Positions 6,868 to 15,772 of a DNA stretch of 64,000 nucleotides are shown here, one piece after another. The translations under genes were made by a program, and so were the position numbers. The notes under the pieces are model-generated. The model did no database searches and was not told the DNA's origin. It saw only the letters and a program-made list of their open reading frames with translations. The stretch's first letter is position 1; each line of letters starts with the position of its first letter. Origin of the DNA: Pedobacter miscanthi. GTDB taxonomy: Bacteria; Bacteroidota; Bacteroidia; Sphingobacteriales; Sphingobacteriaceae. The stretch covers positions 160,539 to 224,538 of the forward strand of contig NZ_QNQU01000011.1 in assembly GCF_003315595.1 (NCBI RefSeq). Direction: 5' to 3'.

Positions 6868-8874
6868 TTAATCGTAAAAATTCCAGGTTACACCAAATTT
6901 CAGAAGCGCATCCTGCATCGGGTACCGGTTTACGGTATAATAGCCTCTTTGGAATAAACCCTGATTGATAAAGTCGTATTTTACAAATATGTTTGCCCGC
7001 CTTAAATTCGCTTTAAAGAAAACATCTACAATCGGTTTAGAATCAAATGTTACCGGATTGGTTTCATCGATGTAAAACTGTGCTGTTGCAGGCGAATAAA
7101 GGTAATTGGCATAAGTGGTATTATACCTTACATCAAAGCCAATATTTGCTTTTAGCACCTTAAAAAAGGTATTGTTAAAATAAATACTATTGTAGGTATA
7201 AAATTCAGGTGTTCTTAAAATGGCATTTTTATCTGTTTTTTGATAAGCCACATAGTTTTCCATCGCAAACCTGCCAAACTTCCACTTTTTAGAAACATCT
7301 ATCCTGATTAGGCTGATATCGGCAGTTTCTTGTTTAGGTAAAATTGCTGTGGTACCATTTGAATGATCGGCGGCAAAATAAAGATAGTTACTGGTTAAAA
7401 AATAATTGGCACCTGCAGTAAAGGCATATTTATCGTTGATATAATTAAAAGATAAATTGGCAATTTTGGTATTTTTAAAATCGTTATCAGACCATTGGTA
7501 ATGGTTACCATGGTAATAGTTAAAAATAGTAGCCGGACTCTGGTTTTGTACATAAGCTCCCAGCTCAATCCTTCCAATTGTTTTGCTCAACAGGATTTTA
7601 CTTTTGGCCTCATACAGGTAATCGCCTGCATTTTCGCCCTGCAATATCTGTTCAACATTTAAGTTAAAATCAATATTGGATGAAAACCGGTAACCTGCAG
7701 CGCCCAAAATGGTGATATTCTGATAGGCGAAACGGCTCTGTTCGTAATTGGTTCCGTCCTGCTTAATTCCTAAAAATTCGTGTTTGTAATAATCATGCCT
7801 GATCCCGGCATCAACCTTTAATTCATTTTTAATAAGTGATGAACTTTTAGGTCTTAAAAAGAAACTATATATAAATTCATTTTTAAGGTGCTGTACATGA
7901 GTCGAATCGTTTGTAAAAGTAGTACTGTTGATTCCCGGAGGTAATACATTGTTAGGGTCGGTACCAATTTTTAAAAAATCGTAGCTTTCGTTATTGTACT
8001 CAACTGTATAGGTAATTTTATTGGTTGGCAAAACAGCATTGGCTGCATTGGCTGAAGTATCTATCCGGCCTACATAATAGGTCTGTTTTAAAAACAGAAT
8101 GTTTTTTTTATACATATTCCGGGCATCCGAAAGGTTTATCGCCTCTGCATCTCTGCTAATGGCGTTGTAGCCCGGATCGAATATGTTTTTTGCCACAACC
8201 GAACCATTTTCATAAGCCCGCATGGTATTGAAAATGGCAGATGCCCACATATTATAACGTTTGCTCGGTGATTGATACCAGGAGAATACGGCAACATTTA
8301 AATTATCGCCACGCTGCCTTGCATAAAAGCCCTTAGAGTCCCCACGATTAAAATTTATACCAACATTCCAGTTTTTTTTAATGTTTTGCGTGTGCAGGGC
8401 CCTAAAAAGTTGTTCCTTTTGTCCGGCACTAACAAAATACAAACTGGAAAAAGGCGTGCGCGCCTGGTAGTAAATGATATCTTCAGGAGTGAGCGCATAA
8501 TAATCTAACGAATGGAAGCCTACATCAAAACCGATCCGTTTACTCGGCTCGTATAATAAAGGCCTTGCTGACAGGCCCATATTACCATTGCTGATGGTAG
8601 GGTGCATGGGCTGCAACAGCGGACTGTAGTTCTGGATATTAACGGTAGAGGTATCCAGAGGCAATAATACAATACTATCCTTACTAAGCCCAATTTTGGT
8701 ATAACGGATATACTTCGCCGTAAAAACTACAGAGTCTTTCCCTCCATCCAGTTTCTTCCTCACCGAATCGAGCTCTTTGTTTGTACCCACACTTGTTTTT
8801 AAATCCTGTGCATATACTTTACCGATGCCGGCAAGCATAAAGATTAAAAAACAGATTTGAACGATTTTACGCAT
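6868..8874 (-). CDS. putative porin (Porin_10 / DUF4289 family)
   Basis: 668 aa with a signal peptide (MRKIVQICFLIFMLAGIGKVYAQ). The body is beta-strand-rich, with many aromatic-girdle residues and alternating patterns (FDVGFHSLDYYALTPEDIIYYQARTP, EFIYSFFLRPKSSS). It ends LKFGVTWNFYD, a C-terminal aromatic barrel strand. This is the Bacteroidota 'putative porin' family, a large outer-membrane barrel presumed to act as a general diffusion channel. The substrate is not known. It lies 1 base downstream of the PNP gene in the same direction, so it may be cotranscribed with lpxK-PNP. Confidence 0.85.
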   Translation of the reverse strand: MRKIVQICFLIFMLAGIGKVYAQDLKTSVGTNKELDSVRKKLDGGKDSVVFTAKYIRYTKIGLSKDSIVLLPLDTSTVNIQNYSPLLQPMHPTISNGNMGLSARPLLYEPSKRIGFDVGFHSLDYYALTPEDIIYYQARTPFSSLYFVSAGQKEQLFRALHTQNIKKNWNVGINFNRGDSKGFYARQRGDNLNVAVFSWYQSPSKRYNMWASAIFNTMRAYENGSVVAKNIFDPGYNAISRDAEAINLSDARNMYKKNILFLKQTYYVGRIDTSANAANAVLPTNKITYTVEYNNESYDFLKIGTDPNNVLPPGINSTTFTNDSTHVQHLKNEFIYSFFLRPKSSSLIKNELKVDAGIRHDYYKHEFLGIKQDGTNYEQSRFAYQNITILGAAGYRFSSNIDFNLNVEQILQGENAGDYLYEAKSKILLSKTIGRIELGAYVQNQSPATIFNYYHGNHYQWSDNDFKNTKIANLSFNYINDKYAFTAGANYFLTSNYLYFAADHSNGTTAILPKQETADISLIRIDVSKKWKFGRFAMENYVAYQKTDKNAILRTPEFYTYNSIYFNNTFFKVLKANIGFDVRYNTTYANYLYSPATAQFYIDETNPVTFDSKPIVDVFFKANLRRANIFVKYDFINQGLFQRGYYTVNRYPMQDALLKFGVTWNFYD

Positions 8875-8875
8875 C

Positions 8876-9691
8876 TTATAAACCAGAAATTAAGCGGGTT
8901 AAAATTTCTGTCATCTTTGGCTCAGCTTTGGCTGCCGCAGCCAAAATTTCGTCTAAATTAAAGGGTTGCAAATCTTCAGGAAAACCTTCATCAGTAAGTA
9001 CCGAAATGGCAAAAACCGGCAAACCTGCATGGTTCGCTACAATTACTTCAGGTACGGTACTCATGCCAACTGCATCGGCACCGATTAATCGTAAATATTT
9101 ATATTCGGCCTTGGTTTCTAAATTCGGACCCGAAACGGCTACATAAACTCCTTTATGGCATTTAATATCAACATCTTTGGCAATTTCAAAAGCTTTTGCA
9201 ATGATATCGCGTTGATAAGGCTGGCTCATATCTGGGAAACGCGGGCCTAACTCACTTTCGATTAAACCACGTAAAGGGTTATCGGGCTGTAAATTAATAT
9301 GATCTTCGATAATCATTAAATCGCCCTTTTTAAATTCGGGGTTTAAGGAACCTGCTGCATTGGATACGATCAGGTTTTCAATGCCCAGGCCTTTCATTAC
9401 CCTCACCGGGAAGGTAATCTGTTGCATGCTGTAACCTTCGTAATAATGCAGGCGGCCCTGCATGGCAACTATTTTTTTTCCGTTTAGTGTACCAAAAATA
9501 AGTTTACCGCTATGAAATTCTAAAGTGGAAATGGGAAAATTCGGAATATTAGAATACATCAACTGATGCTCAACTTCGATTTCTTTTACCAGGCCTCCCA
9601 AACCTGTACCTAAAATAATGCCTATTTCTGGCTTAAAGTTCTCTGTTTTACGTTTTATATACTCAACGGTTTCTTCTATTGCTCTTAACAT
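8876..9691 (-). CDS. punA: purine-nucleoside phosphorylase
   Basis: 271 aa, the normal length for the trimeric low-molecular-mass PNP family. It cleaves purine ribo- and deoxyribonucleosides with phosphate to base and (deoxy)ribose-1-phosphate for salvage. Motifs: GIILGTGLGGL (24-34, phosphate loop), MQGRLHYYEGY (77-87), VSNAAGSLNPEF (109-120), VSGPNLETKAEY (186-197) with the base-contacting Glu, and GADAVGMSTVPEVIVANH. The position that is Asn in mammalian PNP (TN) reads SVLTDEG here, as I recall in other Bacteroidota PNPs, so 6-oxopurine preference is not guaranteed. It overlaps lpxK by 29 bases. Confidence 0.93.
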   Translation of the reverse strand: MLRAIEETVEYIKRKTENFKPEIGIILGTGLGGLVKEIEVEHQLMYSNIPNFPISTLEFHSGKLIFGTLNGKKIVAMQGRLHYYEGYSMQQITFPVRVMKGLGIENLIVSNAAGSLNPEFKKGDLMIIEDHINLQPDNPLRGLIESELGPRFPDMSQPYQRDIIAKAFEIAKDVDIKCHKGVYVAVSGPNLETKAEYKYLRLIGADAVGMSTVPEVIVANHAGLPVFAISVLTDEGFPEDLQPFNLDEILAAAAKAEPKMTEILTRLISGL

Positions 9692-10724
9692 AATTTAAAA
9701 TGAGTTCGTCAAAGGTAATCTTATCTTCTTCAAATAATTCAACCTCTATAGGTAAATAATATACAGGTAAATCTACCAGTAAATCTTCAAATCCGGTAGC
9801 TCTTAAACGCTTGCTATCCTTTTCTGTTGTGATGATGATTTTTTCTTTTTTAATCCCGGCCAAAAAAGCATTTTTAAATTTACTGATATCGGCGTGTTTA
9901 AAAGCATAATGATCGGGAAAATCTTCGTGTCTGATTGTTTTGGAATATTTTTGGAGTTCTTCTATCAGTGGTTCGGGGTTGGCAATTCCGGTTAAGAGAA
10001 AAATCTCAAAATCTTTTATCGATTCGAGTGTAAGGCTTTCTTTGTTAAACAGATGGACAAGATTGCCATATTTTAAATAGGAATGAAGTACTGGCTGAGA
10101 GGCATTGGGTTGTAGTTCGTTTACGGAGGCCTGTTGTGCTACGTGCAACAATGGAACGGGTGATTTGGTAACTAATAATACATCGGCTCTTTTTCTTGAA
10201 GAAAAAACGTCGCGTAGATTACCGGCTGGTAATAAAAACTGTAAAGTGCCCAATTTTCTAAATTCGAACAACAGGATATTAAAACCTGCCTGTACAGCGC
10301 GGTGCTGAAAGGCATCATCGAGAATAATTAAATCGTGGTTTTCTTTTAACTGATTAATTCCTTTTGCCCGGTCTTCGCATACTGCAACCGTTACGTTGTT
10401 AAATTTCTGGTAATACTGTAATGGTTCGTCGCCTATGGTTTCGGCAGTCGAGCTGGCATCAGCAAGGATAAAACCTTTTGTTTTCCGACCATAACCCCTG
10501 CTTAAAATCGCAATTTTATAACCGGCCAACAGCCTAACCAGGTATTCGGTAGTCGGTGTTTTGCCCGATCCGCCAACGGCAAGATTACCTACGCAGATTA
10601 CCGGCAGATCGAACTTTACAGATTGCATAAGCCCCCAATCGTAAAGCTTTTTGCGGAGCACAATGGCCATTCCGTAAATCAATGAAAAAGGGAGCAGTAA
10701 AAGACGCAGGTAGTTTAGTAACAT
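9663..10724 (-). CDS. lpxK: tetraacyldisaccharide 4'-kinase (lipid A synthesis)
   Basis: 353 aa. LpxK phosphorylates the 4' position of the tetraacyl-disaccharide 1-phosphate at the inner face of the inner membrane to give lipid IVA. Evidence: an N-terminal hydrophobic helix (about 1-22), PVICVGNLAVGGSGKTPTTE (41-60) with the Walker A loop, ILSRGYGRK, the GDEPLQYYQKF motif, a VCEDRAKG segment and LIILDDAFQHRAV with the catalytic DDxFQH. The C-terminal domain contains ITTEKDSKRL, also typical. The 3' end overlaps the PNP gene by 29 bases, so the two are translated from one message. Confidence 0.96.
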   Translation of the reverse strand: MLLNYLRLLLLPFSLIYGMAIVLRKKLYDWGLMQSVKFDLPVICVGNLAVGGSGKTPTTEYLVRLLAGYKIAILSRGYGRKTKGFILADASSTAETIGDEPLQYYQKFNNVTVAVCEDRAKGINQLKENHDLIILDDAFQHRAVQAGFNILLFEFRKLGTLQFLLPAGNLRDVFSSRKRADVLLVTKSPVPLLHVAQQASVNELQPNASQPVLHSYLKYGNLVHLFNKESLTLESIKDFEIFLLTGIANPEPLIEELQKYSKTIRHEDFPDHYAFKHADISKFKNAFLAGIKKEKIIITTEKDSKRLRATGFEDLLVDLPVYYLPIEVELFEEDKITFDELILNYVKSNRRNR

Positions 10725-10734
10725 ATCGTGGTTT

Positions 10735-10742
10735 CAAAAATA
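10735..10742 (-). promoter_or_regulatory. possible -7 element for lpxK operon
   Basis: Minus strand TATTTTTG is an exact TAnnTTTG, 11 bases upstream of the lpxK ATG. A -33 element at normal spacing is not evident, so this is tentative. Confidence 0.35.
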
Positions 10743-11226
10743 CTGATTATTTAAAAAAGAAAGGCATTGAGTAAGCAAGCCTCATTAATCAACCGCTGAG
10801 CGAAGGAAATGGTTTTCATCAGGAAGTAAATTTAGTCCGAAGTCGGCAGTCTGAAGTCCTAAGTCGAACATTCAATTACCAATAATCAATGTTCAATAGA
10901 CCAATCGCTAATTAACCATCAACTATGAACCATTGACCAATAAACCAATGACAAGTGAAATATGAATAAGTTTGGGGATGGGTGTTCGGAGCTGGGAGTA
11001 ATCGCTACAGTCAACCGATTAACCAATATTCAGTTTTCAGTTAACATTTGGCAATTACCAACGAACGAATGACAAATGAACAATTTAGCCACGGATGCAC
11101 TGATTTACACTGAAAAGTTTTTTGCATCATGCTCACCAATGAACTAATGGCAAGTGAACAAATCAACTAATAAATTAATATTTTAAGATTTTTTGTTATC
11201 ATTGTTATCTATCAAAACATAATTTA
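10743..11226. other. gene-free spacer with degenerate short repeats
   Basis: About 480 bases with no credible ORF. It is built from degenerate ACCAATGAACAAT/AACCAATAAACC words and GTCGGCAGTCTGAAGTC words. One copy of the CCACGGATGCACTGATTTACACTGAAAA spacer motif lies at about 11089-11117. Related copies of that motif are near 19574, 51808 and 54489. Confidence 0.6.
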
Positions 11227-12366
11227 ATGTCTCCTAGTAAAAGATTAGTTGTTGGCCAGGGCCAGATCAGTGGTTATATTTCTATTTTCTTAGCCGTACT
11301 GGCACTTTTAGGGATCCTTTGTTTTCATTATCCTGAAAAACTGACCACACCCGAATTTCGCGAAATATACACCAAAGAAAGTATGGAAGCTTTAATGCTT
11401 GGTGGTGTAATTACCTGTTTCTTTTTCTCTTTATTAAGTTTAATCCTTAGTAAAAAAATTAAATGGGCATGGCCAGGCTTTGCACTGGGCGCTTTGGCGG
11501 TAATATTGGGTGCATTAAGTGTTGAAGGAAGGGATGTGGCAAAATCGAGCTGGCATTTTGGCCTGGATTGGATGATTTTGGACCTGCTTTTAATGGTTGC
11601 CATATTTGTTCCGCTGGAGTTATTCTTTCCAAAAAACAATGAACAGACCAAATTTCACGAAGAATGGCGTACGGATTTAACGTATTTTGTAATCAGTCAC
11701 CTTTTTATACAGTTCTTTGGCATTATTACCCAAAAGCCGGCCGTATTGTTTTTCGGCTGGATGGGTTTGGATAAAGTACATGCCTGGGTGCAGGGTTTAC
11801 CTTTTATAGTCGCCTTGTTTCTGGCATTTTTTAGTACTGATTTGTTTCAATACTGGGCGCACCGTTTTTTTCATACCCGTGTAGCTTTATGGCGTTTCCA
11901 TTCGATACACCACTCTACCCAGAATATGGATTGGCTGGCCGGAAGCCGTACGCATTTTATCGACATCTTTTTTACCCGTGCCATGACGTTTATCCCGCTT
12001 TATGTTCTGGGTTTCTCGTCGACGGTTTTTAATGTATACATTATTTTCATCGCAATACACGCTGTATTGATCCATGCCAATACCCGCATCAATTTCGGAC
12101 CGCTGAAATATATTTTCACCACACCACAGTATCACCACTGGCACCATTGTGAAGACCCGAAATATTACGGGCATAATTTTGCCTCGATATTCCCTTTTAT
12201 CGATATGATATTTGGCACTTATTATCTACCCGGAAAAGAGTGGCCGGCCGGAACAGGTGTGCATGAAGCGGCCTATCCGAAAGGTTTTATTAAACAATCT
12301 ATTTATCCTTTTACCAAAAGCCCCTTCGATACCGATTTAAATATGGAAGAACGGAGCGACAGGTAG
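11227..12366 (+). CDS. sterol desaturase / fatty acid hydroxylase family membrane protein
   Basis: 379 aa. The N-terminal half has about five membrane helices (18-35, 56-75, 82-100, 117-133, 155-180) before the catalytic domain. The di-iron histidine clusters are intact: HRFFH (212-216), HSIHH (225-229) and HHWHH (303-307). The family inserts oxygen or double bonds into lipids in the membrane. The substrate here cannot be read from sequence; a hydroxylated or ether lipid is as likely as a hopanoid. It is monocistronic, followed by 415 bases of repeats and then the polyketide operon, so a functional link to that operon is possible but not shown. Confidence 0.88.
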   Translation: MSPSKRLVVGQGQISGYISIFLAVLALLGILCFHYPEKLTTPEFREIYTKESMEALMLGGVITCFFFSLLSLILSKKIKWAWPGFALGALAVILGALSVEGRDVAKSSWHFGLDWMILDLLLMVAIFVPLELFFPKNNEQTKFHEEWRTDLTYFVISHLFIQFFGIITQKPAVLFFGWMGLDKVHAWVQGLPFIVALFLAFFSTDLFQYWAHRFFHTRVALWRFHSIHHSTQNMDWLAGSRTHFIDIFFTRAMTFIPLYVLGFSSTVFNVYIIFIAIHAVLIHANTRINFGPLKYIFTTPQYHHWHHCEDPKYYGHNFASIFPFIDMIFGTYYLPGKEWPAGTGVHEAAYPKGFIKQSIYPFTKSPFDTDLNMEERSDR

Positions 12367-12370
12367 TGCT

Positions 12371-12453
12371 AACGCTCGTTTCTAACGAGCGTTGAATAAC
12401 TCATCGTTTTAAACGATGTAATCGTAAAGCGATTATACATCCTAATCATTAGG
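12371..12453. repeat. chain of four consecutive short palindromes
   Basis: Four perfect hairpins stand side by side: AACGCTCGTT/AACGAGCGTT (12371-12393), CATCGTTTTAAACGATG (12402-12418), TAATCG/CGATTA (12419-12435) and CCTAATCATTAGG (12441-12453). The same words recur in the repeats at 36960-37370. Confidence 0.8.
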
Positions 12454-12731
12454 AAAGCAATGGCAGCAGCCAAGGTTAATGTTAGCCGGGCTTTCCGCTA
12501 AATCTTTTGTTTTTGAAGGAAAACAAAAGGATATCGCTTCAATCCCGTTTAATTACAACTGACACAGCTGCTATTAAAAGGCTTGAACCTGGTAGAAGAA
12601 ATAATCAACTTTTTTCTTTGCAAAGGCTCACTTTTAACGCGCGCTGAATTATTCATTGTTGCTAACGATGGATCGTAAAACTATTTCTGCATTCGTTTGG
12701 AAACGAAAGCAAGCGAGTTAAAGATACGCAC
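12454..12731. repeat. repeat-like spacer upstream of polyketide operon
   Basis: Contains a long imperfect hairpin (CTTTTGTTTT at about 12502 with AAAACAAAAGG at about 12523) and the phrase GCTTCAATCCCGTTTAATT, similar to the start of the 36.8-kb repeats. A decayed right-hand half (CATTGTTGCTAACGATG, TTCGTTTGGAAACGAA) echoes the palindrome chain. No ORF worth calling. Confidence 0.5.
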
Positions 12732-12773
12732 ATGGAACAAACAGACATTTTAAATGTTATATTAGCGTTCCAT
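12732..12773. promoter_or_regulatory. nested inverted repeat at the head of the polyketide operon
   Basis: ATGGAAC (12732-12738) and GTTCCAT (12767-12773) are perfect 7-base arms around a nearly concentric inner palindrome ACATTTTAAATGT (12745-12757). The structure ends 8 bases before the first ATG. It could be an operator or a translation-controlling hairpin. Confidence 0.5.
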
Positions 12774-12781
12774 CTCATCGT

Positions 12782-13912
12782 ATGCATTCCGAAACAGAAA
12801 TTTTAATTATTGGTGGTGGATTGGCAGGCTTAACTGCTGCGCTTCACCTGAATAAGCTGGGAATAGATGTAATACTGATCGAGAAAGATACCTATCCCCA
12901 TCATAAAGTTTGCGGCGAATACATTTCGAACGAAGTTTTGCCTTATTTTAAATGGCTCGGTCTTGACATCGAAAGCCTTGCCCCTGCTTTAATCAGCGAT
13001 CTGCTTTTTACTTCCCTTTCGGGTAAAAGCATACAAAGCAAATTACCCCTCGGTGGTTTCGGGTTAAGCCGTTATACTATTGACAATTACCTCTATACTG
13101 AACTCCTCAAAAGAAATGTAAAAGTGGTGCATGATCGTGTAGTACAGGTAAATTTTGCAGATGATCAGTTCACAGTCGAAACAGCAACAAGCCATTTTGT
13201 TTCGCGTTACGTGATCGGAGCCTATGGAAAAAGATCGGCCATTGATGTAAAACTGAAACGAAAATTTATCAATAAACAATCGCCTTATCTGGCCGTAAAG
13301 GCACATTACAAGTCCGTTTTCCCTAACAACATTGTGAGTTTACATAATTTCGAAGGAGGTTACTGCGGCGTTTCCAAAGTAGAAAACGATCGGTTAAACA
13401 TCTGTTACCTGGCCAATTACGAAAGCTTTAAAAAGCACAAAAATATCCTGACTTACCAGGAAAATATTCTCTATAAAAACATTCACCTGAAAACTATATT
13501 TGAAAATGCAGAAAGTTTGTTCGAAGCACCCTTAACCATCAGTCAGATTTCGTTTGAGGCAAAAGAACCGGTTTATAACCACATATTAATGATTGGTGAT
13601 ACCGCCGGTCTCATTCATCCCCTCTGTGGAAACGGAATGGCTATGGCCATCCATAGCGCAAAAATTGTTTCAACATTGCTGCAACAAACTCTCGAAGGTA
13701 CAATCAATTCAAGACCGGCATTGGAGCAAAATTATACCATGGCATGGAACCGCGAATTTAAAACCCGTTTAAAAATGGGCAGGTTTTTATCTGCCTTGCT
13801 AAAAAACAATACACTCGAAAATTTTGCGATGAATGCATTAGGTAAAATGCCTTTCCTGCTCAACACAATTATTAAACAAACCCATGGAAAACCCATCACC
13901 ATCCCACAATAA
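12782..13912 (+). CDS. FAD-dependent oxidoreductase (geranylgeranyl-reductase / aromatic hydroxylase-like), first gene of type III PKS operon
   Basis: 376 aa. FAD-binding Rossmann loop IIGGGLAGLTAALHL (9-23), an acidic strand end VILIEKD (30-36), the KVCGEYIS motif (42-49) typical of geranylgeranyl-reductase-like and tryptophan-halogenase-like flavoproteins, GAYGKRS (147-152), and the second FAD motif IGDTAGLIHPLCGNGM (271-286). No membrane segment. In the srsABC phenolic-lipid operon of Streptomyces griseus a flavoprotein hydroxylase converts the methylated alkylresorcinol toward a quinone. A similar ring hydroxylation, or a double-bond reduction, is inferred here from context. The stop codon directly abuts the next ATG. 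Confidence 0.85.
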   Translation: MHSETEILIIGGGLAGLTAALHLNKLGIDVILIEKDTYPHHKVCGEYISNEVLPYFKWLGLDIESLAPALISDLLFTSLSGKSIQSKLPLGGFGLSRYTIDNYLYTELLKRNVKVVHDRVVQVNFADDQFTVETATSHFVSRYVIGAYGKRSAIDVKLKRKFINKQSPYLAVKAHYKSVFPNNIVSLHNFEGGYCGVSKVENDRLNICYLANYESFKKHKNILTYQENILYKNIHLKTIFENAESLFEAPLTISQISFEAKEPVYNHILMIGDTAGLIHPLCGNGMAMAIHSAKIVSTLLQQTLEGTINSRPALEQNYTMAWNREFKTRLKMGRFLSALLKNNTLENFAMNALGKMPFLLNTIIKQTHGKPITIPQ

Positions 13913-14626
13913 ATGGCTGTAGACACCACATATAGAAGCACCGCCCCCGAAATTATGGATGATTTTGCCATGGAAGGCGAAATATTACGCGATGCGCTGG
14001 ATAAAATTGCCCGCATTAACCAACTGCTTGGTGGTAATAAAGTTACATTAAATGGTATTAAAAGCTTGATCCGCAGCAAACCAAAGGGCGAATTGATACG
14101 TATTACTGATATTGGCTGTGGAAACGGCGATATGCTGCGCACTTTGGCCGATTATGCCAAAACCAAAGGTTTAAATTTTGTATTAAAAGGAATTGATGCC
14201 AATGGTTTTACCATCGATCATGCTAAAAGTTTATCCGAAAATTATCCCAATATCACTTACTATTGCAGCGATATTTTTGACGATATAGGTAAAAATGATC
14301 CCTGCGATATTATGCTCTGTACTTTAACACTGCATCATTTTAAGGATGAAGAAATTATTAAGCTGATGGAAAATTTTAAAAGATCGGCGAAACTGGGCAT
14401 TGTAATTAACGATCTGCATAGGAGTGCCCTGGCCTATCGTCTGTTTAAGGCGATATGTTACGTATTCCGTTTAAATGATATGTCGCGCGAGGACGGATTG
14501 GTATCCATTCTGCGTGGATTTAAAAAAGCAGATCTGATTAAATATAGCAAACAATTAAAGCTTAAATCGAGTTCGGTTAAATGGAAATGGGCTTTCCGCT
14601 ACCAATGGATAATTAAAACAATATGA
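13913..14626 (+). CDS. class I SAM-dependent methyltransferase (PKS operon)
   Basis: 237 aa. SAM-binding motif I ITDIGCGNGDML lies at about 63-74, followed by a motif II-like FVLKGIDANGFTIDHAK and a CDIMLCTLTLHHF motif IV. The last is the pattern of small-molecule methyltransferases. It starts on the base after the upstream stop and its last 4 bases overlap the PKS start (ATGA), indicating strict translational coupling. The most likely job is O- or C-methylation of the type III PKS product, by analogy with phenolic-lipid operons. It is a Rossmann-type enzyme, unlike the membrane methyltransferase SrsB, so it is an analogue rather than an orthologue. Confidence 0.87.
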   Translation: MAVDTTYRSTAPEIMDDFAMEGEILRDALDKIARINQLLGGNKVTLNGIKSLIRSKPKGELIRITDIGCGNGDMLRTLADYAKTKGLNFVLKGIDANGFTIDHAKSLSENYPNITYYCSDIFDDIGKNDPCDIMLCTLTLHHFKDEEIIKLMENFKRSAKLGIVINDLHRSALAYRLFKAICYVFRLNDMSREDGLVSILRGFKKADLIKYSKQLKLKSSSVKWKWAFRYQWIIKTI

Positions 14627-15675
14627 GCGTAACCGTAAAAGCAGTGAGCAAGGCTTTGCCCGAATTCTGGCGATCAACCGAAGATATTTTACCATTTCTG
14701 GATATTTGGTTAAAAGATCAGGATGAGCGGTTTATCCGAAAGGTGAAAAAGATTTTCGAAGGTGCAGCAGTTGATAAACGTTATTCCATCATGTCGCCCG
14801 AAGAAGTTTTCAGCGATTTAAGCTTTGAAGAACGGAACAATATTTATGTTCGTGAAAGCATAAAATTAGGTGCTAAATGTTTAAGCTCAGCACTCGAAAA
14901 AGCGGGCTGGCAGGCGCAGGATCTTGATTATATCATTACGGTAAGCTGCACCGGGATTATGATCCCCTCTTTGGATGCCTATCTGATCAATTTATTGAAA
15001 CTGCGTCAGGATGTGGTTCGTTTACCCGTAACCGAAATGGGCTGTGCAGCCGGGGTATCGGGTATGATTTACGCCAAAAACTTTCTGAAAGCGAATCCGG
15101 GCAAACGTGCTGCAGTTGTAGCCGTAGAATCGCCCACAGCAACTTTCCAGCTCAACGATTTTTCTATGGCCAACATTGTAAGTGCAGCCATATTTGGTGA
15201 TGGTGCTGCTTGTGTACTGCTAAGTTCGGCCGAAGAAGACAGCGGGCCAGAAATTGTGGCCGAAGAAATGTACCATTTTTACGATGCAGAAGAAATGATG
15301 GGTTTTCAACTCACTAACACCGGTTTGCAAATGGTGTTGGATATTGCCGTACCCGAAACCATTGCAAGTCATTTCCCGGATATTATCCATCCTTTTCTGG
15401 CAAAAAATGAACTCGAAATTAAAGATATAGACCATTTGATTTTTCATCCCGGTGGGAAAAAGATTATCCAGATTGTAGAAGAATTATTTAGCGAACTGGG
15501 CAAAAACATAGATGATACCAAAGCCGTTTTAAAGTTATATGGCAATATGAGCAGTGCAACCGTACTCTATGTTTTAGAACGTATGATGGATAAAAAACCG
15601 GCAAAAGGAGAAAAGGGACTGATGATGAGCTTTGGCCCTGGTTTTTCGGCGCAAAGAATATTATTGCAATGGTAA
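14623..15675 (+). CDS. type III polyketide synthase (chalcone/stilbene synthase family)
   Basis: 350 aa, the standard size. The Cys-His-Asn triad is complete: C141 in TEMGCAAG, H275 in LIFHPGGKK and N308 in LYGNMSSAT. The C-terminal cyclisation-pocket loop MSFGPGF (335-341) is present. CTG (109-111) and GDGAACVLL are also family-typical. It is a homodimeric cytosolic enzyme that extends an acyl starter with malonyl-CoA and cyclises it to a pyrone or resorcinol. A dedicated KS/DH/ACP set lies downstream, so the starter is probably a long or unusual acyl chain, as in the ArsA/ArsD-ArsB/ArsC system of Azotobacter. Whether the product is a pyrone or resorcinol cannot be read from the sequence. 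Confidence 0.95.
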   Translation: MSVTVKAVSKALPEFWRSTEDILPFLDIWLKDQDERFIRKVKKIFEGAAVDKRYSIMSPEEVFSDLSFEERNNIYVRESIKLGAKCLSSALEKAGWQAQDLDYIITVSCTGIMIPSLDAYLINLLKLRQDVVRLPVTEMGCAAGVSGMIYAKNFLKANPGKRAAVVAVESPTATFQLNDFSMANIVSAAIFGDGAACVLLSSAEEDSGPEIVAEEMYHFYDAEEMMGFQLTNTGLQMVLDIAVPETIASHFPDIIHPFLAKNELEIKDIDHLIFHPGGKKIIQIVEELFSELGKNIDDTKAVLKLYGNMSSATVLYVLERMMDKKPAKGEKGLMMSFGPGFSAQRILLQW

Positions 15676-15772
15676 AAATACATTTCAATCATTTTATAAT
15701 TCACCTCTCTATCATTCAATCCTTCACTCATTCTTTCATTCAATTATTCTATATTCAATAATTTAATCATTC
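15676..15772. other. intra-operon spacer of ATTCA/TTCAT repeats
   Basis: The only sizeable gap in the operon. It is made of degenerate CATTCA/TTCATT/AATTATTC words with almost no G. No hairpin with a T-tract is evident, so the downstream genes are probably still cotranscribed, but a second start cannot be excluded. Confidence 0.5.
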
